Below are positions 16,783 through 25,079 of a stretch of 64,000 nt of DNA, in pieces (position 1 is the stretch's first letter; every line of letters starts with the position of its first letter). The translations under genes were made by a program, and so were the position numbers. The DNA comes from G958295645 sp965242735 (lineage in GTDB: Bacteria; Gemmatimonadota; Gemmatimonadetes; Longimicrobiales; Gaopeijiaceae), in assembly GCA_965242735.1 (NCBI GenBank), contig OZ251497.1, positions 1,984,001 to 2,048,000 on the forward strand, in the 5' to 3' direction. Under the pieces are notes generated by a model. That model saw only the letters and a program-made list of their open reading frames with translations, was not told where the DNA came from and made no database searches.

Positions 16783-16907
16783 CGCGATTCGGCGGGGCCG
16801 CCCCGGTTCGCCGCCGACCTCTCGCTCCGCCCCTGCCGCCGGGCGCGCCCCGCGGGGCGGATCGAGCCGACGGCCAGTTCGCCGCAGGCCGCCGGTCCGG
16901 CCGGCGC

Positions 16908-18356
16908 TCACCGCTCCTCTTCCCTCGCGAGCCGAACCTCGGCCTCGGGCGGCGCGCCCGCCACGAATTCCACGGCGGCCAGCCCCTCCACGTCGAGTCG
17001 GCGCGCGGCCAAGCCCGTGGGCTTCCGGGGGGCGAGCGCGACCCAGTCCAAGAACGCTTCCCGGCTGGCCCAGTCGTCCCAGGCCACGACCCAGCGAAGC
17101 GACCATGCGCCCGGCGATCCGAACAGCGCGTACGCGTCTCCCGCCCAGCCGTCCGGCGCGGCGCGGGGGCCGCCCCACGTTTCGGCCAGCGCCCCAATCT
17201 CCATGTGGCCCAGGCCGTCCTCGCGAACCGGCGGCGCGGAGGAGGACTCGGCGGACGCTGCGCGGGCCGTGGAGCCGCCCTCGACCGCCGACCGAGGCGC
17301 GCGAACGGGCGGAGAGGCGCCGCCGGCAGCGGCGCCGGTCCGCGCAGACGAGACGCCGGGCGGCCGAAACGTCAGCCGCACGGGCCGGTCCGGGGGCTCG
17401 CTCCACAGCTTGCCGGGGCGGGCCACCTGCTCCGTGGATCGAGGCAAGAGCGTGGTCAGCACGGCCGTCCGGTCCTTGGCGCGCGCCCATGCGGCGCGCG
17501 CGAAGAGCATGCCCTCGACGTAGGGAAACAGCAGGCTCTCCCGGACGACCGCTGGCGCCGCCGCCAACAAGGGATGGCGGGCGTCCGCGTCCGCGAGGAT
17601 CGCCGCCCTCAACGCTTCGGCCGAAGTCGTCGCGTCCAGCCGGGCGCCGCTCCATCGCATCGTGGCGAGCATTGCGTGGCCTTCCAAGGCGGCGTGGGCG
17701 GCCGCGCGGGCGTCGTTGCCGCGGCCAGGCGCGATCAGAGAGTCCAGGTCCACGTGCTGATCCTGCAGCGCATGCACCATTTCGTGGACGAGCAGCGGCT
17801 CCAGGAGCTCCTCGGGCTGGTCGGCGAGCACGAACAGAGCCGCCGAGTCGGGCTCGTAGAATCCCGCCACCTGCTCCAGATGCAGCGACAGGAGCAGGTC
17901 CGGCAGATCGGTGCGCGGATCCATCAAGCCCAGGAGCGCGTAAGGCGCCAAGGCCTGCTGGGGGAACGGCGTCTCCTCCGCGATCTTCTCCACGAGGAAC
18001 GTCTCGAGCTGCCGGCGCGACTTGGCCTCCACCCGCAACGGCCCCCGCGCCCGCAGACCCGACGCGCGCTCCACGCCGGGCAGGAGGTCGGCCGCCAGCG
18101 CCGCCAGCCGGGGATCGCCCGTCGCCCCCGAGTCCGGGGCCGGGCCGCACCCCGCGCAGACTTGGCCAAGCGAAGCCAGCGCGACGGCGCGGGCGTTCCA
18201 GGCCCAGCGGTTCGTCGGCGGCGCCTTGCCGCTTCTTCGACGCCGGGACGCCGTTTCGGCTGACCGAGCGGTCCAGGCCCAGCGGTCCACCGCCGCCGAC
18301 CGCTTCCGTGCCCGCCGGGCGTTTAGATTTGCCTCGCGCGTCGCTTCATCTCCCAT
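16908..18356 (-). CDS. putative zinc metallopeptidase lipoprotein
   Basis: A hypothetical protein of up to 482 residues. HEMVHALQDQH gives an HExxH zinc site, and EGHAML, about 40 residues on, could supply the third glutamate ligand, as in gluzincins. A hydrophobic segment ending CAGC (VALASLGQVCAGC) looks like a lipobox, so the mature protein is probably membrane-anchored in the periplasm. The start is doubtful. ATG 18356 overlaps the divergent PBP1A start and leaves about 65 odd residues, with duplicated RWAW motifs, before the lipobox; GTG at 18290 is an alternative. A P/S/A-rich linker interrupts the C-terminal half. The substrate is unknown. Confidence 0.6.
   Translation of the reverse strand: MGDEATREANLNARRARKRSAAVDRWAWTARSAETASRRRRSGKAPPTNRWAWNARAVALASLGQVCAGCGPAPDSGATGDPRLAALAADLLPGVERASGLRARGPLRVEAKSRRQLETFLVEKIAEETPFPQQALAPYALLGLMDPRTDLPDLLLSLHLEQVAGFYEPDSAALFVLADQPEELLEPLLVHEMVHALQDQHVDLDSLIAPGRGNDARAAAHAALEGHAMLATMRWSGARLDATTSAEALRAAILADADARHPLLAAAPAVVRESLLFPYVEGMLFARAAWARAKDRTAVLTTLLPRSTEQVARPGKLWSEPPDRPVRLTFRPPGVSSARTGAAAGGASPPVRAPRSAVEGGSTARAASAESSSAPPVREDGLGHMEIGALAETWGGPRAAPDGWAGDAYALFGSPGAWSLRWVVAWDDWASREAFLDWVALAPRKPTGLAARRLDVEGLAAVEFVAGAPPEAEVRLAREEER
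18196..18290. repeat. 75-bp period direct repeat in the PBP1A/metallopeptidase divergent region
   Basis: TCCAGGCCCAGCGGT occurs at 18197-18211 and again at 18272-18286, each followed by a similar GTC..CCGCCG..GCTTC segment. It gives the duplicated RWAW peptide in the nominal N-terminus of the minus-strand metallopeptidase. It resembles the tandem units found in other spacers of this window, which argues that this stretch is non-coding spacer. Confidence 0.45.
18324..18331 (+). promoter_or_regulatory. TAnnTTTG-type promoter element for the PBP1A gene
   Basis: TAGATTTG matches the Bacteroidota-type -7 element TAnnTTTG exactly and lies 23 bp upstream of the PBP1A ATG, giving a short leader. It sits within the nominal coding region of the divergent metallopeptidase, which further weakens that gene's longest start. 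No clear -33 TTG is visible at the expected distance. Confidence 0.45.
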
Positions 18357-20610
18357 GACCGAAATCGCAGGCGCGAACGTGTCCCCACGCCCCAAGAAGA
18401 GCCGACGACGAAGGACCTCGCGAGTCCTGGGCTGGACCGCTCGCGTCCCCAGGTCCGTCCGCCTGGCGCTGCTCTTCCTGGGCGCGGGTCTTGCCGGCGC
18501 CGCCGCCGGAGCGTGGCGCAACTTGTGCAACGACTGCCCGTCGATTGCGCAAATCTACAGCTACGAGCCCAGCCTGACGAGCAAGGTCTACGCGCGGGAC
18601 GGCCGACTGGTCGACGAGATCGGCGTCGAGCGCAGGACGCCGGTCGCGCTGGCGGACCTGCCGCCGCACGTGCCGCAGGCGTTCATCGCCGTCGAGGACC
18701 GCCGCTTCTACAGCCACCGCGGACTCGACTGGCGCGGCATCGCCCGCGCAGCGTTGGAAGTCGCCCGGACCCGGTCGCTGTCGGGCGGCGGCGGCAGCAC
18801 GATCACCCAGCAGCTTGCCCGCAACATGTGGACGGAGCGTCTGGGCTTCGAGAAGCGGATCGTGCGCAAGCTCAAGGAGTGGCAGGTCGCCGTCGCCTTG
18901 GAGAGCGCCTACGCCAAGGACGAGATCATCGAGGCGTACATGAACCAGATCGGCTTGGCGCACGGCTGGTACGGCATTCAGACGGCTTCGAGGAACTACT
19001 TCGGCAAGAACGCCACGGACATGAATCCGGCCGAAGCCGCGCTTCTGGCGGCGATCGCCAACCGGCCGGAACGCTACACGCCGCTGCGCCATCCCGAGGC
19101 CGCCCGCGGACGGCGGGATCTCGTGCTGGGCCTGATGGGCCGGGAGGGCTTCCTGACCGACGCCGAATTGGCGCGCTGGAAGGCCGAGCCCGTGCCCACC
19201 GAACGCGCGCAGACGGTGGCGACGCCGGCGCCCTACTTCGTGGAATGGGTGCGCCGCATCGTGGACGACCGGTTCGGCAACCGTCTGCTCAACACGGCGG
19301 GCCTGCGCGTTCACACCACGCTGGACCTGGAAATGCAGATGGCGGCGGAGGCGGCCATGGAGGGCGGATGGAGCCGCATCGAGGGCTGGGCCGGCTATCC
19401 GCATCCCAAGTACGCCGAGTTCGCCGACACCGCGAGCGGCGACATCGAAGCGCTGCCGTACGTGCAGGGGAGCTTCGTCGCCGCCGATCCCGCGACCGGC
19501 CACGTGCGGGCAATGGTCGGCGGCCGGAACTTCGCCCACTCCGAGTTCAACCGGGCCACGCAGGCGCGGCGCCAGGCCGGATCGTCGTTCAAGCCGTTCG
19601 TGTACGCGGCGGCCATTCAAAGCGGCCTTCCCGCGTCGGAGCTGGTTCTGGACGGCCCCGTCGTGCTGGACGAACCGGACGGCACGGTGTGGCGGCCGAG
19701 CAACTACAACCCCGAGTTCGCCGGGTGGATCACCATGCGCGAGGCGCTGGTTCGCTCCATCAACATGGTGGCGATCAAGGTGGGCATGCAGGTCGGACTG
19801 GAGTCCGTGGCCGAGACGGCCCGCCGCATGGGCATCCGCACCGAGGTCGAACCGTTTCCTTCCACCACCATCGGCGCGGCGGAAGTCGTTCCCATCCAAA
19901 TGCTGGAAGCCTACGCGACGCTGGCCACGCTGGGCGAGCGGGTGCGCCCCTTTCCGATTCTGCGGGTCGAGAGCGCGGACGGCGAGACGCTCTGGGAGCC
20001 GCGGCCCGAGAAGGAACGCGTCCTCGATCCGGCGGTGGCCCGGCTCGTGGTGTCGCTTCTGGAAGACGTCGCCGACCAGCGGCGCGGCACCGGCTACACC
20101 GGCGTGCGCTTGATCGCCGACCTGCCTCGCGAGGTCCCGGTTGCCGGCAAGACGGGAACGACCAACGAAGGCAGCGACATCTGGTTCGTCGGCTTCACGC
20201 CCAACTTGGTCGCGGCGGCGTGGTTCGGCGTGGAGCAGCCGGTGCCCATCGTCGAAGGAGCCACCGGCGGCCGGTTCGCCTCTCCCGTCTGGGGTCGCTT
20301 CGCGCGCCGCGTCTACTACGGCTCTCCGGCGGAAGCTGGCGACCCAGCGGGGCTCGCCACGGACGGCTCGGCGACGGAGACGGCGCTGGAGGACCCGGCC
20401 GCGTTGCTGCCCATTCCGGAGCGATGGCCTTGGCCCGCAGGGGTGATCAGCCGCCGAATCGACAGAAAGACGGGCTTGCTGGCCTCCCGCTGGTGCCCGG
20501 ACGCCGACGCCTACACCGAGCGTTATCTTCCCGGAACCGAGCCCACGGAGGTCTGCGACCGGCAGAGCGAGCGTTCCTTTCTCCCCCCTCCGTCACGCGA
20601 TTCCCCATGA
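18355..20610 (+). CDS. penicillin-binding protein 1A (bifunctional transglycosylase/transpeptidase)
   Basis: A 751-residue class A PBP that polymerises and cross-links peptidoglycan at the inner membrane. A basic N-terminus is followed by a membrane segment (about 38-60). The GT51 domain shows AVEDRRFYSHRGLDWRG and GGGSTITQQLARNMW. The transpeptidase domain has the SxxK serine in GSSFKPFVYA (about 419), SxN in RSINMVA and KTG in AGKTGTTNEGSD. The C-terminal tail holds two cysteines (RWCPDADAY, TEVCD). The ATG at 18355 nearly coincides with a divergent ATG; the TAGATTTG element upstream supports this one. Its stop overlaps the DUF3343 start. Confidence 0.93.
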   Translation: MTEIAGANVSPRPKKSRRRRTSRVLGWTARVPRSVRLALLFLGAGLAGAAAGAWRNLCNDCPSIAQIYSYEPSLTSKVYARDGRLVDEIGVERRTPVALADLPPHVPQAFIAVEDRRFYSHRGLDWRGIARAALEVARTRSLSGGGGSTITQQLARNMWTERLGFEKRIVRKLKEWQVAVALESAYAKDEIIEAYMNQIGLAHGWYGIQTASRNYFGKNATDMNPAEAALLAAIANRPERYTPLRHPEAARGRRDLVLGLMGREGFLTDAELARWKAEPVPTERAQTVATPAPYFVEWVRRIVDDRFGNRLLNTAGLRVHTTLDLEMQMAAEAAMEGGWSRIEGWAGYPHPKYAEFADTASGDIEALPYVQGSFVAADPATGHVRAMVGGRNFAHSEFNRATQARRQAGSSFKPFVYAAAIQSGLPASELVLDGPVVLDEPDGTVWRPSNYNPEFAGWITMREALVRSINMVAIKVGMQVGLESVAETARRMGIRTEVEPFPSTTIGAAEVVPIQMLEAYATLATLGERVRPFPILRVESADGETLWEPRPEKERVLDPAVARLVVSLLEDVADQRRGTGYTGVRLIADLPREVPVAGKTGTTNEGSDIWFVGFTPNLVAAAWFGVEQPVPIVEGATGGRFASPVWGRFARRVYYGSPAEAGDPAGLATDGSATETALEDPAALLPIPERWPWPAGVISRRIDRKTGLLASRWCPDADAYTERYLPGTEPTEVCDRQSERSFLPPPSRDSP

Positions 20611-20858
20611 CAGGCCAGCCCAAGTCCTCCGCCGAGTCCGGCGCGCGCACGTTCGTCTTCAAGACCACCCACCATGCGATGTGGGCGGAAGACGTGGCCC
20701 GCGACCAGTCCATCGAGGCCGAAGTCGTGCCCGCCCCGCCCAACTCCGAGGCCAAGTGCGGCATCGCGCTGAGGATCCAGGCGGCCGGCGCCCCCGAACT
20801 CGCGGCCGCGCTCGACCGCGAAGGCATCGTCTACGAGGTCTTCGCCGCGGACGCCTAG
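20607..20858 (+). CDS. DUF3343 domain protein (putative Se/S carrier-like)
   Basis: An 83-residue protein. FVFKTTHHAMWAED at the N-terminus and the NSEAKCGIALRI motif, with its single conserved cysteine, match DUF3343 (PF11823). The family has been proposed as a selenium/sulfur carrier because of its CGIAL cysteine and genomic links. Nothing selenium-related is visible in this window. It begins inside the PBP1A stop (ATGA), so it is translated with the PBP, an unusual partner. Function is unknown. Confidence 0.7.
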   Translation: MTGQPKSSAESGARTFVFKTTHHAMWAEDVARDQSIEAEVVPAPPNSEAKCGIALRIQAAGAPELAAALDREGIVYEVFAADA

Positions 20859-20865
20859 ACCTTGT

Positions 20866-20873
20866 TAGACTTG
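20866..20873 (+). promoter_or_regulatory. possible TAnnTTTG-like element before the Ig-repeat metallopeptidase
   Basis: TAGACTTG matches TAnnTTTG at seven of eight positions in an 18-bp spacer. It lies only 3 bp before the ATG, so it would imply a near-leaderless transcript or a later start. Weak evidence. Confidence 0.25.
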
Positions 20874-20876
20874 GAC

Positions 20877-23800
20877 ATGGCAGAGTCTTCCTTCTCGCGG
20901 CTCCGCCGAGCAACGGCCTTGCTACTGCTTGGCGCGGCGGCCGCTTGCGACGACGGGCCGGCGCCGCCGCACCCGACGTCGCTGGCCGTGACCCCTTCTT
21001 CGGTCACGTTGACGGCGCTGGGGGACACGGCGGTGGTCTCGGCGTCCATCGCCGACCAATACGGCGACGCGTTCGTCGGCGCGGTACGGTGGACCTCCAG
21101 CCGACCGTCAGTCTTCACGGTCACGGCCGCGGGCGTGGTCGAAGCGGTTGCGAACGGGTCGGGAGTCCTGACCGCGTCGTTTCAGGAGCTGAGCGCGACG
21201 GCCGCCGTCACGGTGGCGCAGGCGCCGTCGGCCGTGGACGTGATGTCGGGAGACGAGCAGGTCGTCCGTCGGGGGACGGCGCTCCCGGAGGACGTGGTCG
21301 TGCGTGTCGGCGATGCCGGCGGTTCGCCGGTCCAGGGCGTGACCGTGGCCTTCGCGCCCGCAGACGGCGACGGTTCCGCCGACCCCGGCGCCGCCACGAC
21401 CGACGCGGAAGGTCTCGCCCGCACTTCTTGGACGCTCGGCGACCACGCCGGCCCCCAGAGCCTGGCCGCCTCCGTCGCCGCCGACAGAGACCTCTCCGTC
21501 CAGCTCTCCGCCACCGCCCTGACGCCTGAAGAAGCGACCGACTCGCTCCGGATCGCCGACGGCGACGCGCAGAGCGGACTCCAAGGATGGCCGCTGCGAA
21601 CCCCGGTGGCCGTCCTCGCGCTCGACGGCCGGGGCGAGCCCGTGCCCGGCGTCCGAATCGCCTTCGCGCCCGCGGACGGCGACGGTTCCGCCGACCCCGA
21701 CACCGCAACCACCGACGCCGAAGGACTCGCCCGAACCTCCTGGACTCTCGGCGACCATCCCGGCGTCCAGAGCCTCGCCGCTTCCGTCGCCGCCGAAGGA
21801 GGGCCCTCCGTCCAGCTCTCCGCCACCGCCCTCACGCCCGAAGAAGCGACCGACTCGCTTCGGATCGCGGACGGCGACGCGCAAGTCGGAATCCGAGGAT
21901 GGCCGCTGCGAACCCCCCTGGCCGTCCTCGCGCTCGACGGCCGGGGCGAGCCCGTGCCCGGCGTCCGAATCGCTTTCGCGCCCGCGGACGGCGACGGTTC
22001 CGCCGACCCCGACACCGCAACCACCGACGCCGAAGGACTCGCCCGAGCCTCTTGGACCCTCGGCGACCACCCCGGCGCCCAGAGCCTCGCCGCTTCCGTC
22101 GCCGCCGAAGGAGGGCCCTCCGTCCAGCTCTCCGCCACCGCCCTCACGCCCGAAGAAGCGACCGACTCGCTTCGGATCGCGGACGGCGACGCGCAAGTCG
22201 GAATCCAAGGATGGGCGCTGCGAACCCCGGTGGCCGTCCTTGCGCTCGACGGCCGGGGCGAGCCCGTGCCCGGCGTCCGAATCGCCTTCGCGCCCGCGGA
22301 CGGCGACGGTTCCGCCGACCCCGACACCGCAACCACCAACGCCGAAGGACTCGCCCGAACTTCCTGGACCCTCGGCGACCACGTCGACCCCCAGAGCCTC
22401 GCCGCTTCGGTCGCCACCGACGGAGGGCCCTCCGTCCAGCTCTCCGCCACCGCCGTGACGCCCGAAGAAGCGATCGACTCGCTTCGGGTCGCGGACGGCG
22501 ACCAGCAGAGCGGACTCCAAGGGCGAGCCTTGCCGGCGCCCGTGGTCCTGCTCGCGCTCGACAGCCGGGGCCAGCCCGTGCCCGGCGTCCGAATCGCCTT
22601 CGCGCCCGCGGACGGCGACGGTTCTGCCGACCCCGACACCGCAACCACCAACGCCGAAGGACTCGCCCGAACCTCCTGGACCCTCGGCGACCACCCCGGC
22701 GCCCAGAGCCTCGCCGCTTCCGTCGCCGTCGACGGAGGTCCCTCCGCCCAGCTCTTCGCCGCCGCCCTGACGCCCGAGGAAGCGACCAGCTCGCTTTCGG
22801 TCTGGAGGGGCAACCGCCAGAGCGGACTCCCGGAATCGGCGCTCCGAAGGCCCGTCGTCGTCGCGGCGCTCGACGCGCACGGAAGACCCGTGCCCGGCGT
22901 CGACGTGTCCTTCGCCCCCGCCCGCGGCCACGGCAGCGCCGACCCCAGCTCCGCCGTCACCGACAACCAGGGCCGCGCCCAGACTTCCTGGACCCTCGGC
23001 CCGTCCTTGGGCGCCCAGAGCCTCACCGCCACCGCCGCAGGCCACGCCGCCCAGGCCACGGCCACGGCCGTGACCCCCGAGGAGGTGGTGGCGGACATTC
23101 GAGTCGTGTCCGGCGACGAGCAGCGCGCCCTTCGCGCAACGGCGCTGCCGGCGCCCGTCGTCGTCGCGGCGCTCGACGCCGACGGAGGACCCGTGCCCGG
23201 CGTCGACGTGTCCTTCGCCCCCGCTCCGGGCCACGGCAGCGTCGCTCCCAGCTCCGCCGTCACCGACGGCGAAGGCCGGGCCCAGACTTCCTGGACCCTT
23301 GGGGCATCCTTGGGCGCCCAGAGCCTGACCGCCACCGCCGCAGGCTTCTCCGTCGACGCCACGGCGGAAGCGACCGGCACGCCCCCCGTTCGTCCGGACG
23401 TGAACGTCGAAGCCGCCTACCTCGTTCAGGCCGCTCAGGACATGGACGGCTCCGTGCCGCTGGTGGCGGGGCGCCAAGCCCGCCTTCGCGTTTTCGCCCG
23501 AGGCGCCGACGGCGCCGACACCGTCCAGTTCCGGCCTCTCGCGCTCTTCTACCGAGGCGCGACGGTCGATTCCGTGTGGCTGGAGACGGGCTCCGTTCCC
23601 GCGGCGGTCGCCGAGGGCGACGAGAGCAAGTCCTTCGACGCGACGATTTCCGGGTCCGTCGTCCAGCCCGGTCTCGAGATGGTGGTGGAAGTCAACCCCG
23701 GCGGCAGGGTGGCCGTGGCGAACCGGAGCACGACCCGCTTCCCTCGCTCGGGCCGGGCGAGCGTGTCGGTTCACCAACTGTCGCGCTTCGACCTCACTTT

Positions 23801-24929
23801 GGTGCCCGTCCACTTCGGAAGGACGGTCAACAACGGGCGCGCCGCCACCATCACGGCGTTGGCCGCGGAGATCGCGGGCGCCGACACCAGCGGCGTCATC
23901 TCGTACACCCGCAACATCCTGCCCATCGGCGACATCCGCGTCACGACTCGCCAGCCCTACGTCACCTGGGCCGACACGTCGCAAAACGGACTCCACAGCC
24001 TGCTCGCGGAGCTCGGCGCCTTGAGGCAAGCGCACGGTCCGAGCGAGTTCTACCACGGCTTCGTCGCCCGGCCGACCGCCGCCGCGAACGCGAACCGGTG
24101 GGGGCCGGTCGGCATCGCAATGAGGCCCGGCCCCGCCAGCCTCACCGTGACGCACACGGCGGACGGCAGCGGCAAGTTGACCGCTTGGGGCGTGGCGGCG
24201 ACCATGGCGCACGAGCTGGGGCACAACCTCGGCCTGCGCCACACCCCCTGCGGCTACCCTTCGAGCGTCGATCCGGACTTTCCGTATTCCGACGGCTCCG
24301 TCGGCGTGTACGGATACAGCTTTTCGACCGCTTTCGTCAGCGGCCTCGTCGCGCCCGGGGGGCATTACGACCTCATGTCGTATTGCGATCCGGAATGGAC
24401 CAGCGACTACAGCTTCACGAAGGCCTTGAACTATCGGAGCCGGTGGGGGTACCAGCGAGCCGGTGGGGGTACCGGCGGGCCGGCGCCTCCCAACCCGCGC
24501 GACGCCACGTTGCTCCTGTGGGGCAGCATCCTCGACGGACACATGGATCTGGGACCGGCGTTCGTGGTGGAGGGCCCCGTCAAGCTGCCCGAGTCGCAGG
24601 GGCCCTACCGCTTGGAAGGGCTCGCGAACAACGGCGAGCGCTTGTTCGGATTCGCCTTTTCGCCCGATCCGGTCGATCACGGCGGAGGCGCCGTGTTCCT
24701 GTTCGCCGTGCCGTTCGAAGAAGCCTGGACCGAGGACCTGGACCGCATCGAACTGGCGGGACCCGACGGGGCGACGGCCTTGGACAGGGAAGCCGGAGGA
24801 CGCGCGGCCATGCTGATCGACGGGACGACGGGCCAAGTGCGAAGCATCGTGCGCGACGTGTCGGGGGCCGCTGCCGCGGCGTTCGGCCCCGGCGCCCCCA
24901 TGGTGATTCGCCGGGGCTTCCCACGCTAG
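20877..24929 (+). CDS. lipoprotein with tandem Ig-like repeats and zincin metallopeptidase domain
   Basis: A 1350-residue predicted surface or periplasmic lipoprotein (lipobox GAAAAC, cysteine at residue 24). Residues 30-115 are a BIG2-like domain. Residues 119-835 hold seven tandem Big_1-like repeats of about 104 residues, each with PVPGVRIAFAPADGDGSADP and SWTLGDH-like segments. A further beta-rich region (about 845-970) follows. The C-terminal part has HELGHNLGLRH (H1112, E1113, H1116, H1122) and a Met-turn-like DLMSYC, so it should be a metzincin-type protease. A non-catalytic beta domain ends the protein. It probably projects the protease away from the cell; the target is unknown. It starts at ATG 20877, 18 bp after the DUF3343 gene. 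Confidence 0.82.
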   Translation: MAESSFSRLRRATALLLLGAAAACDDGPAPPHPTSLAVTPSSVTLTALGDTAVVSASIADQYGDAFVGAVRWTSSRPSVFTVTAAGVVEAVANGSGVLTASFQELSATAAVTVAQAPSAVDVMSGDEQVVRRGTALPEDVVVRVGDAGGSPVQGVTVAFAPADGDGSADPGAATTDAEGLARTSWTLGDHAGPQSLAASVAADRDLSVQLSATALTPEEATDSLRIADGDAQSGLQGWPLRTPVAVLALDGRGEPVPGVRIAFAPADGDGSADPDTATTDAEGLARTSWTLGDHPGVQSLAASVAAEGGPSVQLSATALTPEEATDSLRIADGDAQVGIRGWPLRTPLAVLALDGRGEPVPGVRIAFAPADGDGSADPDTATTDAEGLARASWTLGDHPGAQSLAASVAAEGGPSVQLSATALTPEEATDSLRIADGDAQVGIQGWALRTPVAVLALDGRGEPVPGVRIAFAPADGDGSADPDTATTNAEGLARTSWTLGDHVDPQSLAASVATDGGPSVQLSATAVTPEEAIDSLRVADGDQQSGLQGRALPAPVVLLALDSRGQPVPGVRIAFAPADGDGSADPDTATTNAEGLARTSWTLGDHPGAQSLAASVAVDGGPSAQLFAAALTPEEATSSLSVWRGNRQSGLPESALRRPVVVAALDAHGRPVPGVDVSFAPARGHGSADPSSAVTDNQGRAQTSWTLGPSLGAQSLTATAAGHAAQATATAVTPEEVVADIRVVSGDEQRALRATALPAPVVVAALDADGGPVPGVDVSFAPAPGHGSVAPSSAVTDGEGRAQTSWTLGASLGAQSLTATAAGFSVDATAEATGTPPVRPDVNVEAAYLVQAAQDMDGSVPLVAGRQARLRVFARGADGADTVQFRPLALFYRGATVDSVWLETGSVPAAVAEGDESKSFDATISGSVVQPGLEMVVEVNPGGRVAVANRSTTRFPRSGRASVSVHQLSRFDLTLVPVHFGRTVNNGRAATITALAAEIAGADTSGVISYTRNILPIGDIRVTTRQPYVTWADTSQNGLHSLLAELGALRQAHGPSEFYHGFVARPTAAANANRWGPVGIAMRPGPASLTVTHTADGSGKLTAWGVAATMAHELGHNLGLRHTPCGYPSSVDPDFPYSDGSVGVYGYSFSTAFVSGLVAPGGHYDLMSYCDPEWTSDYSFTKALNYRSRWGYQRAGGGTGGPAPPNPRDATLLLWGSILDGHMDLGPAFVVEGPVKLPESQGPYRLEGLANNGERLFGFAFSPDPVDHGGGAVFLFAVPFEEAWTEDLDRIELAGPDGATALDREAGGRAAMLIDGTTGQVRSIVRDVSGAAAAAFGPGAPMVIRRGFPR
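21231..23381 (+). repeat. seven in-frame tandem repeats, about 312 bp each
   Basis: Copies begin at 21231, 21543, 21855, 22167, 22479, 22791 and 23094. The first six are exactly 312 bp apart and the last follows after 303 bp. Copies two to five share long identical DNA stretches, whereas the first and the last two are more divergent, so the middle array expanded most recently. Each encodes one Ig-like fold, so copy number changes would alter protein length without a frameshift. Confidence 0.9.
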
Positions 24930-25079
24930 GCTCCGTCGGCCCAGCGAGCGGGGGCCCAGCCAGACCCAGCCCGCCGCGCCCGCGACCGGTCCCTTCGCCG
25001 ACCTGGGCCGCTTGATGGCTGGCGGGGCCCGGGCCCAACCAGCCACGCCGCGTGTCGCGCCGCAAACGCCTGCGGGCTA
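24930..25079. repeat. convergent spacer with two degenerate tandem units at the deoA 3' end
   Basis: This 147-bp spacer lies between the convergent metallopeptidase and deoA genes. GGGCCCAGCCAG at 24952 and GGGCCCAACCAG at 25031 head two related units about 79 bp apart, each followed by a GCCGCG-rich stretch. The second unit runs into the deoA TAG stop (25077-25079). Complementary GGCCCAG/CTGGGCC arms could also fold as a terminator for both genes. No gene is seen. Confidence 0.4.

Noticed and set aside
21231..23381. Regular repeats considered as a CRISPR array or satellite
   Set aside because: The period (312 bp) is far too long for CRISPR, there are no unique spacers, and the repeats are in frame inside one large coding sequence.
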